From contig OZ245788.1 in assembly GCA_965228065.1 (NCBI GenBank), forward strand, positions 868,001 to 932,000: 64,000 nucleotides of DNA, read 5' to 3'. A program made the position numbers and the translations under genes. The notes below the pieces were generated by a model. That model was given only the letters and a program-made list of their open reading frames with translations. It made no database searches and was not told where the DNA came from. This stretch comes from Sphingobium_A sp965228065 (GTDB lineage Bacteria > Pseudomonadota > Alphaproteobacteria > Sphingomonadales > Sphingomonadaceae). This document shows positions 31,789-40,883 of the stretch, piece after piece; position 1 is the stretch's first letter, and each line of letters begins with the position of its first letter.

Positions 31789-33807
31789 CTATCGCGTCGC
31801 GACGCGCAGCCCGAGCCACAAGGTCCGCGGACTGGCGCGTTCGATCACGCCATCATCACCGCGCGCAGCTTCGACGCGCACGTCGCCCAGATTTTCGCCC
31901 CGCGCCTCGATCGAAAGACCCGATGTGATCGGCACCAGTACGCGCGCATCCGCAGTGAAGGCGTCGCGCAGCGGCAGGACGTTGCGATCATCCTCATATT
32001 GCACCGAGACGTAGCGTAGCGTCACCGAGGCAGACGGCCCCGACGGCCGCTGCCAGCCGAGGGTGGTCGACGCCATATGCTTGGGGGTCTGTGCGGGATG
32101 CAGTCCATTCAGCGAGGCGGCAATGCCCGAGGCACGGACAATGCTGTCGGTATAGGCATAGGATGCCGAGAAGCGCAGATCGCCGACTGAATAAGCAGCG
32201 TCGAACTCGACGCCGCGCGCGCGCACCGCATCCAGATTCTGCCGCCGTCGTGTGACACCCGCGACCAGCGTCACATTGGCGATCGCATCGTCCATCCGGT
32301 TGGAGAACAGCGTCGCGCCGATCCGCGTCGATCGGTTAGGACGCCAATCGACCCCCGCCTCCACGCCAGAAAGCGTCTCGGGCTTGAGTGCAGCATTGGC
32401 CTGAGTGGTCTCGTTGCCGACACGGAACGGCCGATACAGCTCGTTGAGCGTCGGCAAACGCCAGCCGAGATAGGCGGCACCGCGCAGCGTGACCGTTTCC
32501 ACCGGGCGATAAGCGATCCCGCCACGCGCGGTCGGCTCCCAGCCCTGCCGTGCGGCATAAACGGCATTGGTGATGAGCGGCCCGCCCGAGAAATTGCGTT
32601 CGCGCAGGAAGCCCTGCCCGATCCACCAGCGATCGATTCGCGCAGCGCCGGTCAGCGTCACCGCATTGCCCAGATCCGCGCTCAGTTCGGCAAAGGCACC
32701 CGCGGTATCGCTATGACCGCCTGCCTCGCGCCCGCGCTGCGGAACGCCCGCCGCGCTGTAGAAGAAATATTCCTTGGTCACGCCACTCGTGCGCCGCCAG
32801 TCCGCGCCCAGGCGCAGCTCGAGCGCTTCACCCAGCGGTGGCCGCAGTTCGAACCGCGCACCGAGGCCAGTGGATGGCACATTGTATTGCTCGGCCACTG
32901 CCGTCGATTTGGCCCGGCCTGGGCTGAGGCTGGCAAAGCCGCTGTAGAAATCGCGGACCTGAAGATAGGCCAGCGCGGAATAGCCCCAATGGCCGCGCCC
33001 GACCAGGCGCAGGCTGGCATCGGCACCGTCGCCGCCATTGCCGGTAAAGGCGAAGCCGCGATCGCGATCGTCGGTGAAGGCGAGCATGTTCGCCTGCAAT
33101 TCGGTGTCAGCACCGACCGGAATCACCGCACGCGCGGCGACGCTGGCCTGTTCATAGGGCGCGCGCCGATCGGCCGCCCCGCGATCACCCTTGGCGATCG
33201 GAATGAAGCCGTCGCTGCGCGCGTAGTCCGCGCCGATCGTCACGAAGCCCGCGCCAAGGCGCAGCGCCGTGGTCGCGTCGGCCGCGATCGATTCACGGCT
33301 GCCATAGGCGACACCGCCGCCGAACCGCGCCAGGCTATCGGGCCCAGCGCTGGTAAGTTCGATCGTGCCGGCAAGTGCCCCCGCCCCGAGCACGCCGCTG
33401 CCCCCGCCGCGCGTGACGCGCACATGGTCGAGCCGGCCGGGTGCGAAGGATGGCCAGCTGATCCAGCCGCCGAACGGATCGCTTTGCGGCACGCCGTCCA
33501 GGACGACGAGCGCACGGCTCGACGCGTTGCCGCCAAGCCCGCGCAACGTCACGCCCTGACTGGTCGGATTGGCCGAACGCGCGTCCGAACGGCGGAATTG
33601 CTGCAGCCCGGCAACGTCCTTCAGCACATCCTCCAGCCGCCCGCTCGCGCTGCCGATCAACCTGTCGCGATCGATCTGGACGATGTCGTAGACCGCATCG
33701 CCCTTGGCTTCCTCTAGCCCATGGCCGGTCACGACGATCTCGGGTTCGCTTTCCGCCAGGGCCGGTGTGGCGACACAGGCAAGCGCCAATCCCAGGCGAC
33801 GAATCAT
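31789..33807 (-). CDS. TonB-dependent receptor (BtuB-like size)
   Basis: The 672-residue receptor has a signal peptide (MIRRLGLALACVATPALA), TonB box EIVVTGHG, a plug (GRLEDVLKDVAGLQQFRRSDARSANPTSQGVTLRGLGGNASSRALVVLDGVPQSDPFGGW) and a barrel ending in SPRTLWLGLRVATR. The C-terminal residue is not the usual Phe. The ligand is unknown. ATG 33807 overlaps the maiA stop as ATGA, so this is the last gene of a DUF2891-maiA-receptor operon. Coupling to an aromatic-catabolism glutathione S-transferase family member suggests a nutrient, not iron, ligand; that is inference. Confidence 0.9.
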   Translation of the reverse strand: MIRRLGLALACVATPALAESEPEIVVTGHGLEEAKGDAVYDIVQIDRDRLIGSASGRLEDVLKDVAGLQQFRRSDARSANPTSQGVTLRGLGGNASSRALVVLDGVPQSDPFGGWISWPSFAPGRLDHVRVTRGGGSGVLGAGALAGTIELTSAGPDSLARFGGGVAYGSRESIAADATTALRLGAGFVTIGADYARSDGFIPIAKGDRGAADRRAPYEQASVAARAVIPVGADTELQANMLAFTDDRDRGFAFTGNGGDGADASLRLVGRGHWGYSALAYLQVRDFYSGFASLSPGRAKSTAVAEQYNVPSTGLGARFELRPPLGEALELRLGADWRRTSGVTKEYFFYSAAGVPQRGREAGGHSDTAGAFAELSADLGNAVTLTGAARIDRWWIGQGFLRERNFSGGPLITNAVYAARQGWEPTARGGIAYRPVETVTLRGAAYLGWRLPTLNELYRPFRVGNETTQANAALKPETLSGVEAGVDWRPNRSTRIGATLFSNRMDDAIANVTLVAGVTRRRQNLDAVRARGVEFDAAYSVGDLRFSASYAYTDSIVRASGIAASLNGLHPAQTPKHMASTTLGWQRPSGPSASVTLRYVSVQYEDDRNVLPLRDAFTADARVLVPITSGLSIEARGENLGDVRVEAARGDDGVIERASPRTLWLGLRVATR

Positions 33808-34442
33808 GCTTTCGGCTCCACGCGATCGGGATGTGCCGCCGCGAACGGCTCCAGCGCGGCACACGCCGCGTCGATCCGCACCAGCGTCGGATACTCGTCG
33901 AGCGGCAGGTTGAAGCGGCGAGCATTGAACATCTGCGGCACCAGGCAGATGTCGGCGAGATCGGGCGCTTCGCCGCCCAGGAACGTGCCGGCGTCTGCGG
34001 CCAGAGCTTCGAGCGCACGGAAGCCTTCGGCCACCCAGTGGCGATACCAGGCGTCGCGGCCCGTCTGATCGACGCCCAGCACGTCGCGCAGATAGGCAAG
34101 CACGCGCAGATTATCGATCGGATGAATGTCGGCAGAGATCAGCAGCGCCTGCGCCAGAGTCTGCGCGCGCCGCGCGGGATCGCGCGAGACGAGCGGCGGA
34201 TCGGGGTATTTCGCGTCGAGATAATCGATGATCGCCAGGCTCTGCGTCAGCTGGTGACCGTCAATCTCCAGCGTGGGCACGAGCCCCTGCGGGTTGCGCG
34301 CCAGATTGGCGGGCGCCCGCTGCTCGCCATCGACGAGATGGATGGCAACGCTGTCGTAGGAAACCTCTTTCAGGTTGAGCGCGATGCGGACGCGATAGCT
34401 GGCCGACGAACGATAATAGTCGAACAGGGTCACGCCACTCAT
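33804..34442 (-). CDS. maiA: Maleylacetoacetate isomerase / zeta-class glutathione S-transferase
   Basis: This enzyme isomerises maleylacetoacetate to fumarylacetoacetate, using glutathione, in tyrosine and homogentisate breakdown. The 212-residue protein has an N-terminal thioredoxin fold (TLFDYYRSSASYRVRIALNLK, where the usual SSCS is SSAS; residues 12-15) and GLVPTLEIDGHQLTQSLAIIDYLD. The helical C-domain contains DIHPIDNLRVLAYLRDVLGVD, the zeta motif. The Cys-to-Ala change is tolerated in many bacterial MaiA. It overlaps both neighbours by four bases (ATGA at 34439 and 33804). The role in a DUF2891/TonB receptor operon, away from the homogentisate genes, is unexplained. Confidence 0.9.
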   Translation of the reverse strand: MSGVTLFDYYRSSASYRVRIALNLKEVSYDSVAIHLVDGEQRAPANLARNPQGLVPTLEIDGHQLTQSLAIIDYLDAKYPDPPLVSRDPARRAQTLAQALLISADIHPIDNLRVLAYLRDVLGVDQTGRDAWYRHWVAEGFRALEALAADAGTFLGGEAPDLADICLVPQMFNARRFNLPLDEYPTLVRIDAACAALEPFAAAHPDRVEPKA

Positions 34443-35440
34443 TCACCCTCTCCCGCGGTCAAAGCCAGCAACGCGAAGCTCGCCAGCCAGTGCTCGCCCA
34501 TATAGTCGCCTGCGACATGCGGCAGGCTCGCGGCGAGATGCGCGTCGGCAGCACCGAGCGCAAGTCCCTTCTCGGGCGCATCCAGCACCGGAACGATCGA
34601 TCGCCAGCACCAGGCGCGGCTGAGATTGAAGCCGTCGAGATGCGCGATCTTGCCGTCGCTGCGATCGGACACGAACGCGGGCGTGAACAGGCTGGCCGGT
34701 TCGCTCACGGCCAGCCCCGGCAGGAAGCCGGCAAACCAGGCGCGGAAATCGGATGCGGGCAGAACGCGGCGCATGCACAGCGCCTCGATGAGCGCGGACG
34801 AAAGGAATTCGTCGCCGCCCGGCTCCCATCCCGGGCAACCGCGATCGCCGCCGAAATAATCGACCGCGCGAGCGCGAACGAGCTCCGCCAGCGCCGGATC
34901 GTGCGCCTCAGCCCAGTCGAGCGTCAACACCAGCGCGAAGGCCGTGCTGTAATGGGTGCCGGTGCGGATCGGATAGGTCTGCCGCGGCAGGAAATCACGG
35001 AAGCGTTGGGCAAATTCGCGCGCCAGCGGTTCAAGCGCCTCGCCCCATTCCGCGTCCGCATGGCGCGCCGCTTCGCCATGCAGCGCCAGCAGCCATGCCC
35101 AGCCATAAGGCCGTTCGAACCCGCCGGTATAGGCACGATCGAGATAAGCGAGTTCGCCCGCCACCTTGTGCGGGACCAGCATCGCATCGGCCAGCGCGCG
35201 CGCCTCCGCGGCAAACGGCGCCTGCGGAAACCGCCGCGCCAGCGACAGCAGCAGCCAATAGCCATGGACGCAGCTATGCCAGTCGAAGCTGCCGTAGAAG
35301 ATCGGATGCAGCGCCCTGGGGCCAAGCACATCCTCCGGCCCGTCCATGACGTGATCGAGTTTGTGGGGGTATTCGCGCCGGACATGGCCGAGCGCGAGTG
35401 CCGCGAAACGTGCGGCGATGTCCTGGGTGAGAGCGGTCAT
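34439..35440 (-). CDS. DUF2891 family protein
   Basis: This 333-residue soluble protein of unknown function has the DUF2891 hallmarks: YPHKLDHVMDGPEDVLGPRALHPIFYGSFDWHSCVHGYWLLLSLARRFP near residues 24-72, GWAWLLALHGEA, and LDGFNLSRAWCWRSI near 270. It resembles helical alpha/alpha-barrel proteins, so a glycan-related role is possible but not shown. It begins an operon that continues into maiA with a 4-bp overlap. No signal peptide is visible. Confidence 0.85.
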   Translation of the reverse strand: MTALTQDIAARFAALALGHVRREYPHKLDHVMDGPEDVLGPRALHPIFYGSFDWHSCVHGYWLLLSLARRFPQAPFAAEARALADAMLVPHKVAGELAYLDRAYTGGFERPYGWAWLLALHGEAARHADAEWGEALEPLAREFAQRFRDFLPRQTYPIRTGTHYSTAFALVLTLDWAEAHDPALAELVRARAVDYFGGDRGCPGWEPGGDEFLSSALIEALCMRRVLPASDFRAWFAGFLPGLAVSEPASLFTPAFVSDRSDGKIAHLDGFNLSRAWCWRSIVPVLDAPEKGLALGAADAHLAASLPHVAGDYMGEHWLASFALLALTAGEGE

Positions 35441-35513
35441 GGCGCCCGCCTATACCAACTCGGCCATGAAGCTAAATGGCAAGGATGGATTGGCGGGTCT
35501 TTCCAGCGAGCTT

Positions 35514-35539
35514 CGCCGGTGGGCGCAACCCCACCGGCG
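35514..35539. terminator. Strong hairpin after a TonB receptor
   Basis: A 10-bp perfect stem (CGCCGGTGGG at 35514-35523 with its complement at 35530-35539) lies 17 bp beyond the TonB receptor stop on the minus strand. It lacks a clear T-run, so it is a possible terminator or mRNA 3' stabiliser. Confidence 0.55.
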
Positions 35540-35556
35540 ATAAAATTGCTGCGGGT

Positions 35557-38096
35557 TCAGTAAGCGGCCGACACCGTCAGAAACCATTGACGCGGCGCGA
35601 TCGGATAGGCGGAAAAGCTGTTGGTCGCCGATCCGATCGACAGAGTCGACTTGCCTTTCTCGCCCGTCAGATTGGTGACGTTCAGCGCGAACTCCGTCTT
35701 GCGCAGCGGCAGGATGCTTTCCGGTACGCGAACGGCGAGGCGCAGCGAGGTCAGGAAAGTGGAAGGCACACTGATGTCGTTGCTGAAGGTGGCGAAGCGG
35801 CGGCCGATATAGTCGCCGATCAACTGTGCATCGAACGCGCCGGCAGTCAGCGTCATGACCGTCTTGTTCATCCACTTCGGCGTGCCGGGCAGTTGCTTGC
35901 CGCAGGTCGGGACGACACCGCCGGTGACGACGAAACCGCCGATGCAGCTTCCCGTCGCACCGCCGATGCCGGTCGCGGCCGAGGTGTAGTCGCTCTTGTA
36001 TTTGGACAGATTGTACGAGGTCGCGTTGTAGAATGAGAGTGCACGGCCGAAGCGGAGCGTGAAGGCGGCATCGACGCCGTTGGTCTGCACGTCGCCCACA
36101 TTGACGAGGATCGATGTACCGCCGGTGATGCCGCTGCCCGCAATGCCGCCCGGGTTGGTCGAGATTGCCAGCAGGCGATTGTTGAACACGACATGGTAAT
36201 AGTTGATCTGCGCCTCGAGCCCGATGTCGTTCGAGAAGCTGCGGCGGGTGCGCAGGCCGATATCGTAGGTCCAGCTCGTCTCCGGCTTGCCCTGATCGGC
36301 GAAGGCGTCGAACGCCGCCTGGCTGCCGGTGAACCATGGGCCGCCACCGCCGGCCAGATATGCCTGATATTGGCGCAGGTTCTTCTGCACGTTGAAATAG
36401 ACCTGTTCATGACCGTTGAAGTCATAGGTCGCGCCGACCGCGGGCAGGAACCAGTTCATCGTGTTGATCTTGCCCTGGGGCAGGCCGCCCGCGAGGCCCG
36501 ACAGGGAGCCGGCCTTGGGCTGGACCGGAAAGCGGCCATCCGCCCATTGCGCGCTGGTCTTGAAACCGGCCTGAACGAGCAGCTTGTCGAACATCTGCCA
36601 GGTGTCCTGGATATGGAGCTGGAGCTGCTTGATCCGCGCCTCGCCCTGATATTGGGTGAACAGCGGCGCCGCGACCTCGAGCGGACGGATATAGGGTGTG
36701 CTCGACGCGGGATTGTTGACGTCGACGGCGTACCAGCGGCGCCACTGGGTCGTGCTGTTATGCTCGAACCAGCCGCCCAGCTCGATCTTGTGATCGCCGA
36801 TATCGAGGTTGAGCGCGGAGATCACGCCGCCGCGGTCGATGCGATATTCGGTGGTGCGGGTGATCAGGCCCGAGCCACCGGTCGCGGCGACCAGCGCCGC
36901 GCCAGCCGCGGCCGCCTGGGCATCGGTCAGCGCGGTACAGGCCGTGGGGCGAATGCCGTTGGCATTGCCGCCGAAACGGCAGTTGGTCGGCAGCGTCGCA
37001 TAAGCGGGATCGAGATAAGGCTGAGCGGTCGTGATCGACTGGCCCAGCGGACCGGCAACGACACCCGCGCCGTCATTGTGATGGAAATAGGCCGTCGTCG
37101 ACCAGGTCGCATGTTCCGACAGGTTCACGTCGTAGCGGAGATAGCCGAGATAGTCGGTGCGCTGCGCATCCGAATAATAGTTGCGGTAATTGCTGCCCTC
37201 GGTCGCCGGCGAATTGCCGAGCGCGCTGATATAGGTGCGATAGCCGGAGAAGTCCGGATAGAAAAAGGGCTTGGTATAGGGTGTGTAAAGCTGGGCCAGG
37301 GTCGCCGGCGTACCGCCCGCCGACGGCTTGAAGAAGACGGTCGCGTCCTCGTTCGGCTGGGTCATGTCGTTATAGTCGAAGTAAAAGGTCAGCTTGCCGA
37401 TCTTGCCATCATGCACGAACTTGGCATTGGCCTGCCAGCCGCCCTGGATACCGTCGAAATCCCAAGCGCGTGCGCGCTGGCGCGCCGCCGAGATATAGCC
37501 CGAGTTCCGCCGCCGAAATCACCGCTGTCGACGCGCACGAAGGTGCGCGATGTGCTGTAGCTGCCAAGAGTCTGCGCTGCCTGGATGCCGAATTTATCGA
37601 GCGGGTTCGACGAATAGGTCTCGACCGTGCCGCCGAGGTTGCTGTTGGACGCGGTGGCGAGATCGCCGGCGCCGGTGGACACGACGATCCGGCCGACATT
37701 CTCGGAAATGACCGCGCGCTGCGGCGAGAGTCCATTGTAATTGCCATAGCTCTGATCGCCGAGCGGAACGCCGTCCATCGTGTAGCCGAGCTGGTTGCCG
37801 GCGAAGCCGTGGATGAAGATCTGGGCGTTCTGCTCGTTATACCCCCAGGGATCGGCGGTGATGTACAGAACGCCGGGCAGCGTCTGGATCGCCTTCAGCG
37901 GCGAGACGCCGGGCAGGATCTTCTGGATCTCACTCTGGGGAATCGCGGTCGCGGAGCGGGTCTGCTTGGCGGTGACGACGATCGCCGAGATGTCCTCGGC
38001 CGCGCCGTCGGCGGTGTCAGGTTCGGCGGTCTGAGCATATGCCGCATTGGCACAGAGAAGCGTGCCTGCGAGCAGGCTGGACGTAAATCGGATCAC
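35557..38096 (-). pseudogene. TonB-dependent receptor broken by a single frameshift
   Basis: Two frames together make a complete receptor of about 846 residues. The first (38096 down to about 37512) has a signal peptide (MIRFTSSLLAGTLLCANAAYA), a TonB-box-like AIVVTAKQ and a plug with QNAQIFIHGFAGNQLGYTMDGVPLGDQSYGNYNGL. It then breaks at GGCGGCGGA and the correct frame continues GNSGYISAARQRARAWDFDGIQGGWQANAKFVHDGKIGK, down to the barrel end TVSAAY at 35557. Loss of one G in the run GGCGGCGG near 37507-37515 explains the shift. No other stop or frame break is seen in 2.5 kb, so it is either a very recent pseudogene, phase-variable, or a sequencing error. Confidence 0.88.
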
Positions 38097-38208
38097 TGAG
38101 GCCCCCTATTTTGCTGCAATGCAGAATGGAGGGGCTATGCATCCCGATCATGCCATTGCCGCGACGTTTCCGTTGCGAAGCGATGACAGCGGTCGAGACC
38201 TTTTATGA

Positions 38209-38380
38209 TTCAGAACGCCAGGAAATAGATCAGCAACAGGTTGCAGGCGAGCAACGGCAGCGCAGTGCCGATCTGCGCCTTGATCACGCCGTTGCGGTCC
38301 TTCAGTTCCAACAGCGCAGCGGGCACGATGTTGAAGTTCGCGGCCATCGGGGTCATCAGCGTGCCGCAGAAACCGGCCAG
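38209..38380 (-). pseudogene. Duplicated 3' end of the DUF979 gene
   Basis: This 172-bp piece reads, in one frame on the minus strand, the last 56 residues of the DUF979 protein (LAGFCGTLMTPMAA... to the final LIYFLAF and stop), identical in amino acids to the intact gene at 39933-40883. The DNA differs at about nine positions, all silent. It is therefore not a fresh copy. It is cut at 38381, next to a miniature element. It acts as the far boundary of a 1.55-kb insertion-like segment whose near boundary is the intact gene. Confidence 0.9.
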
Positions 38381-38382
38381 GA

Positions 38383-38521
38383 ATTACGGTGCCAGTTTAC
38401 TAAATACATGATGGTGGCGGGGCCGCAGCCGCGGAGCGGAGGCGACGCACAACGTCGCACCGTCGCGGCGTGGATCGAAAGCGAGGCTGAATTGGATTAT
38501 TTAGCAAACTGACACCGTAAT
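38383..38521. mobile_element. 139-bp MITE-like element with 23-bp terminal inverted repeats
   Basis: The left end (38383-38405, ATTACGGTGCCAG...) and right end (38499-38521, inverse of ATTACGGTGTCAG...) match at 21 of 23 positions. The interior (93 bp) is GC-rich and non-coding. No transposase is present, so it would be a non-autonomous miniature element. I see no clear target-site duplication. It sits directly against the truncated DUF979 end and 46 bp before the start of the next gene. Confidence 0.75.
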
Positions 38522-38566
38522 GCCGCATATTGTCCTCCAGAGGAATATGCGTGGGGAGAGGAAGAC

Positions 38567-39772
38567 GTGTCTAGATCCGGTGGTGACGTTTTCTCCGCTG
38601 TATTGGCGGCAACATCACTTGCCGGCGCGACACTGACTTTCTCTAGCGGCGTCGAAGCCCAGGCGGGTGATCCGGCTTTTCGCGAGCAGAATTTCGCTTT
38701 TGTAGAGTCGGCCGAACCCGTCGTGATCGGGAGAAGTCCGCAGGTGCGCCTCCCCGCTTTTGCGGAGGCAGGTAAGATCTTGACGATGGCCAAGGTGAAG
38801 ATGCCTGGGCCGTTGGCCGCGGAACACGGTGAATTTGATGCCTCTGCGACGGTACGGCTCGTGGTCGGCGCCGACGGCAGCCAGACGAATTGTCATGTGG
38901 TCGAGGCCCGCATCCGGCGTGGCGTCCGTCGCGAACCGAATTCTTATCAGCCCGTATCGCTGCCGCTCTGCGAGTTCCTGCAACAGGAAATCCGTTTCCG
39001 ACCTGCCATCAATGCTGATGGCGAACCGATCGCAAGCACCGTGACGACATCCCTGTCTTTTTCGCGATCAGCGCCCGTATTTGGAGCGCCGCCACCGGTT
39101 CTCCTGCTTGCCCCGACACCTGGCCATATTTTGACCGAGACAGGATATTGGGCGGACCGCTCTCATTTCTTGTACAATAAATTCGTGATTTCCGAGCCGA
39201 ACTGGACGGAAGCGCTGACCAACCCAGAGACGCTTCCAAAAATGGCCAGGGTCGGCGTGAGGTTAAAGCGGGTCGAAAAGGAAGGGTTCGGAACCATTGC
39301 GGCTTGCAATGTGGTCATGTCCAGTAAGGATGCCCGGCTGGACGCGGCGACCTGCAAAGCCCTGCTCTCGAGCGTATACAGTTTGAAAGAGGGCCTCGCA
39401 TATGTCGGTCCGGATGATTTTCCCGTGCTTGTCGAATGGAATCGGGGCAAGGCCACGATGACCGCGCCCATGCTAGCGACGGTGCCCAGCATGCCGGAAG
39501 ATGTGACGCTCCTTCCGCGAGAGCGCCCCGCCGGAACACCGCCTGAACTGCGGATCATCCCGATGCACATCAAGCTCGACGACAAAGGCGCGTCCATCGG
39601 ATGTGCGGTGATCCGGTCGAGCGGGAACGATGCCTGGGACGCGGCGGGATGTCGCATCGCGCTTAAGCGGGCGCGCTTCACGGCTCCATCGGACAGCTTC
39701 GGGGCACCGGCAAATGGTTTGTACGAAGCGGTGGCAGATTGGGACGCCATGATCATCCGGCCAGGACGTTAG
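38567..39772 (+). CDS. Exported protein with three TonB-C-like repeats
   Basis: The 401-residue protein begins with a weak signal-like segment (AVLAATSLAGATLTFSSGVEAQA). It then has three related regions of the TonB C-terminal-fold type: ASATVRLVVGADGSQTNCHVV...LCEFLQQEIRFRPAINADGEPI (about 90-155), VGVRLKRVEKEGFGTIAACNVV...AATCKALLS (about 225-275) and MHIKLDDKGASIGCAVIRSSGNDAWDAAGCRIALKRARF (about 325-370). Each has the C-x...C pair of TonB-C-like domains but no TonB anchor. GTG 38567 follows GGGAGAGGA. Third codon positions are less GC-rich than in neighbours, and the gene lies within the insertion-like segment, so transfer is likely. Function unknown. Confidence 0.6.
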   Translation: MSRSGGDVFSAVLAATSLAGATLTFSSGVEAQAGDPAFREQNFAFVESAEPVVIGRSPQVRLPAFAEAGKILTMAKVKMPGPLAAEHGEFDASATVRLVVGADGSQTNCHVVEARIRRGVRREPNSYQPVSLPLCEFLQQEIRFRPAINADGEPIASTVTTSLSFSRSAPVFGAPPPVLLLAPTPGHILTETGYWADRSHFLYNKFVISEPNWTEALTNPETLPKMARVGVRLKRVEKEGFGTIAACNVVMSSKDARLDAATCKALLSSVYSLKEGLAYVGPDDFPVLVEWNRGKATMTAPMLATVPSMPEDVTLLPRERPAGTPPELRIIPMHIKLDDKGASIGCAVIRSSGNDAWDAAGCRIALKRARFTAPSDSFGAPANGLYEAVADWDAMIIRPGR

Positions 39773-39932
39773 GGCTCTTCCCTTCACCTGCTCCCGTGAG
39801 TGCCGTCGTCGCTGCGAATGCCGGGCGGGAGCGGACTGCTCACGTCGGGGGTCTGCAAACGGCAGCTTTCCCTGGATCGTTGTCCGAAACCTGTCAGTCA
39901 GCAAGCGGCCCAATAGCAGCCGAACTCCCCCC

Positions 39933-40883
39933 TCAAAACGCCAGGAAATAGATCAGCAACAGGTTGCAGGCGAGCAACGGCAGCGCGGTGCCGATCTGCG
40001 CCTTGATCACGCCGTTGCGGTCCTTCAGCTCCAGCAGCGCCGCCGGCACGATATTGAAGTTCGCGGCCATCGGCGTCATCAGCGTGCCGCAGAATCCGGC
40101 AAGCATGCCGATCGCGCCGATCACCGCCGCGTCGCCGCCATAGCCCTTGATCAGCAGCGGCACGCCGATCGCGGCGGCCATCACCGGAAAGGCGGCAAAG
40201 GCATTGCCCATGATCATCGTGAACATTGCCATGCCCAGCGCATAGACGGTGACGGCGACGAAACGATTGCCCTCTGGAATCGCATGGCCGGCAAGCGCAC
40301 CGATGATGTCCCCCACCCCGGCAAGCGCGAAGACCGCGCCGAGCGCCGCCAGCATCTGGGGCAGAACCACCGCCCAGCCGATCGAATCGATCAGCCGCCG
40401 GCCCTCCTGAAGCGGCGCCGTCACGGGCGGACGCAGCCAGGCCATCGTCACGCCGATCGCGACGAGCGCGCCGGTGCCGAGCAGGATCAGTGTCACCCAT
40501 TTCGGATCGAACAGCCCCGACTGGCCGAAGGGCGTGTAATTATAGGCGATGGTGCCGAAGAATGCCGTGGCCGGAATGATCAGCGCGGGCAGGAACAGCC
40601 GGTTGCCCAGCCGCTGCGAATGCGCTTCGCGCACCTCGATCGTCGTCGTCTCGGGTGAGCCGCGCCCGATCGCGCCGAAACCCGCGAGACCGACCAGGCA
40701 CAGGACGAGCACGCCATTGCCGATATTGCCGAGCAGGTTTCCCCCCAGGAAACTGAGCGCGAGCAGCCCCCAGAATGCGGCGTTGCCCCAGCGCTTCGGA
40801 TTGCTTCGGTCGCGCGCGCTCAGCACCGCATAGGCCGCGAACATCGCGCCACCCAGCGCATAGAGCCAGCCGAGCGTGATCAT
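39933..40883 (-). CDS. DUF979 family membrane protein, likely permease subunit
   Basis: The 316-residue protein has about nine predicted membrane helices (for example LLALSFLGGNLLGNIGNGVLVLCLVGL, NRFVAVTVYALGMAMFTMIMGNAFAAF and GIGMLAGFCGTLMTPMAANFNIVP). DUF979 proteins pair with DUF969 proteins, here the overlapping gene upstream (4-bp ATGA overlap at 40880), and the pair is thought to form a two-part transporter. The neighbouring 5-oxoprolinase suggests 5-oxoproline as substrate; that is inference. A copy of the last 56 codons lies at 38209-38380. Confidence 0.87.
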   Translation of the reverse strand: MITLGWLYALGGAMFAAYAVLSARDRSNPKRWGNAAFWGLLALSFLGGNLLGNIGNGVLVLCLVGLAGFGAIGRGSPETTTIEVREAHSQRLGNRLFLPALIIPATAFFGTIAYNYTPFGQSGLFDPKWVTLILLGTGALVAIGVTMAWLRPPVTAPLQEGRRLIDSIGWAVVLPQMLAALGAVFALAGVGDIIGALAGHAIPEGNRFVAVTVYALGMAMFTMIMGNAFAAFPVMAAAIGVPLLIKGYGGDAAVIGAIGMLAGFCGTLMTPMAANFNIVPAALLELKDRNGVIKAQIGTALPLLACNLLLIYFLAF

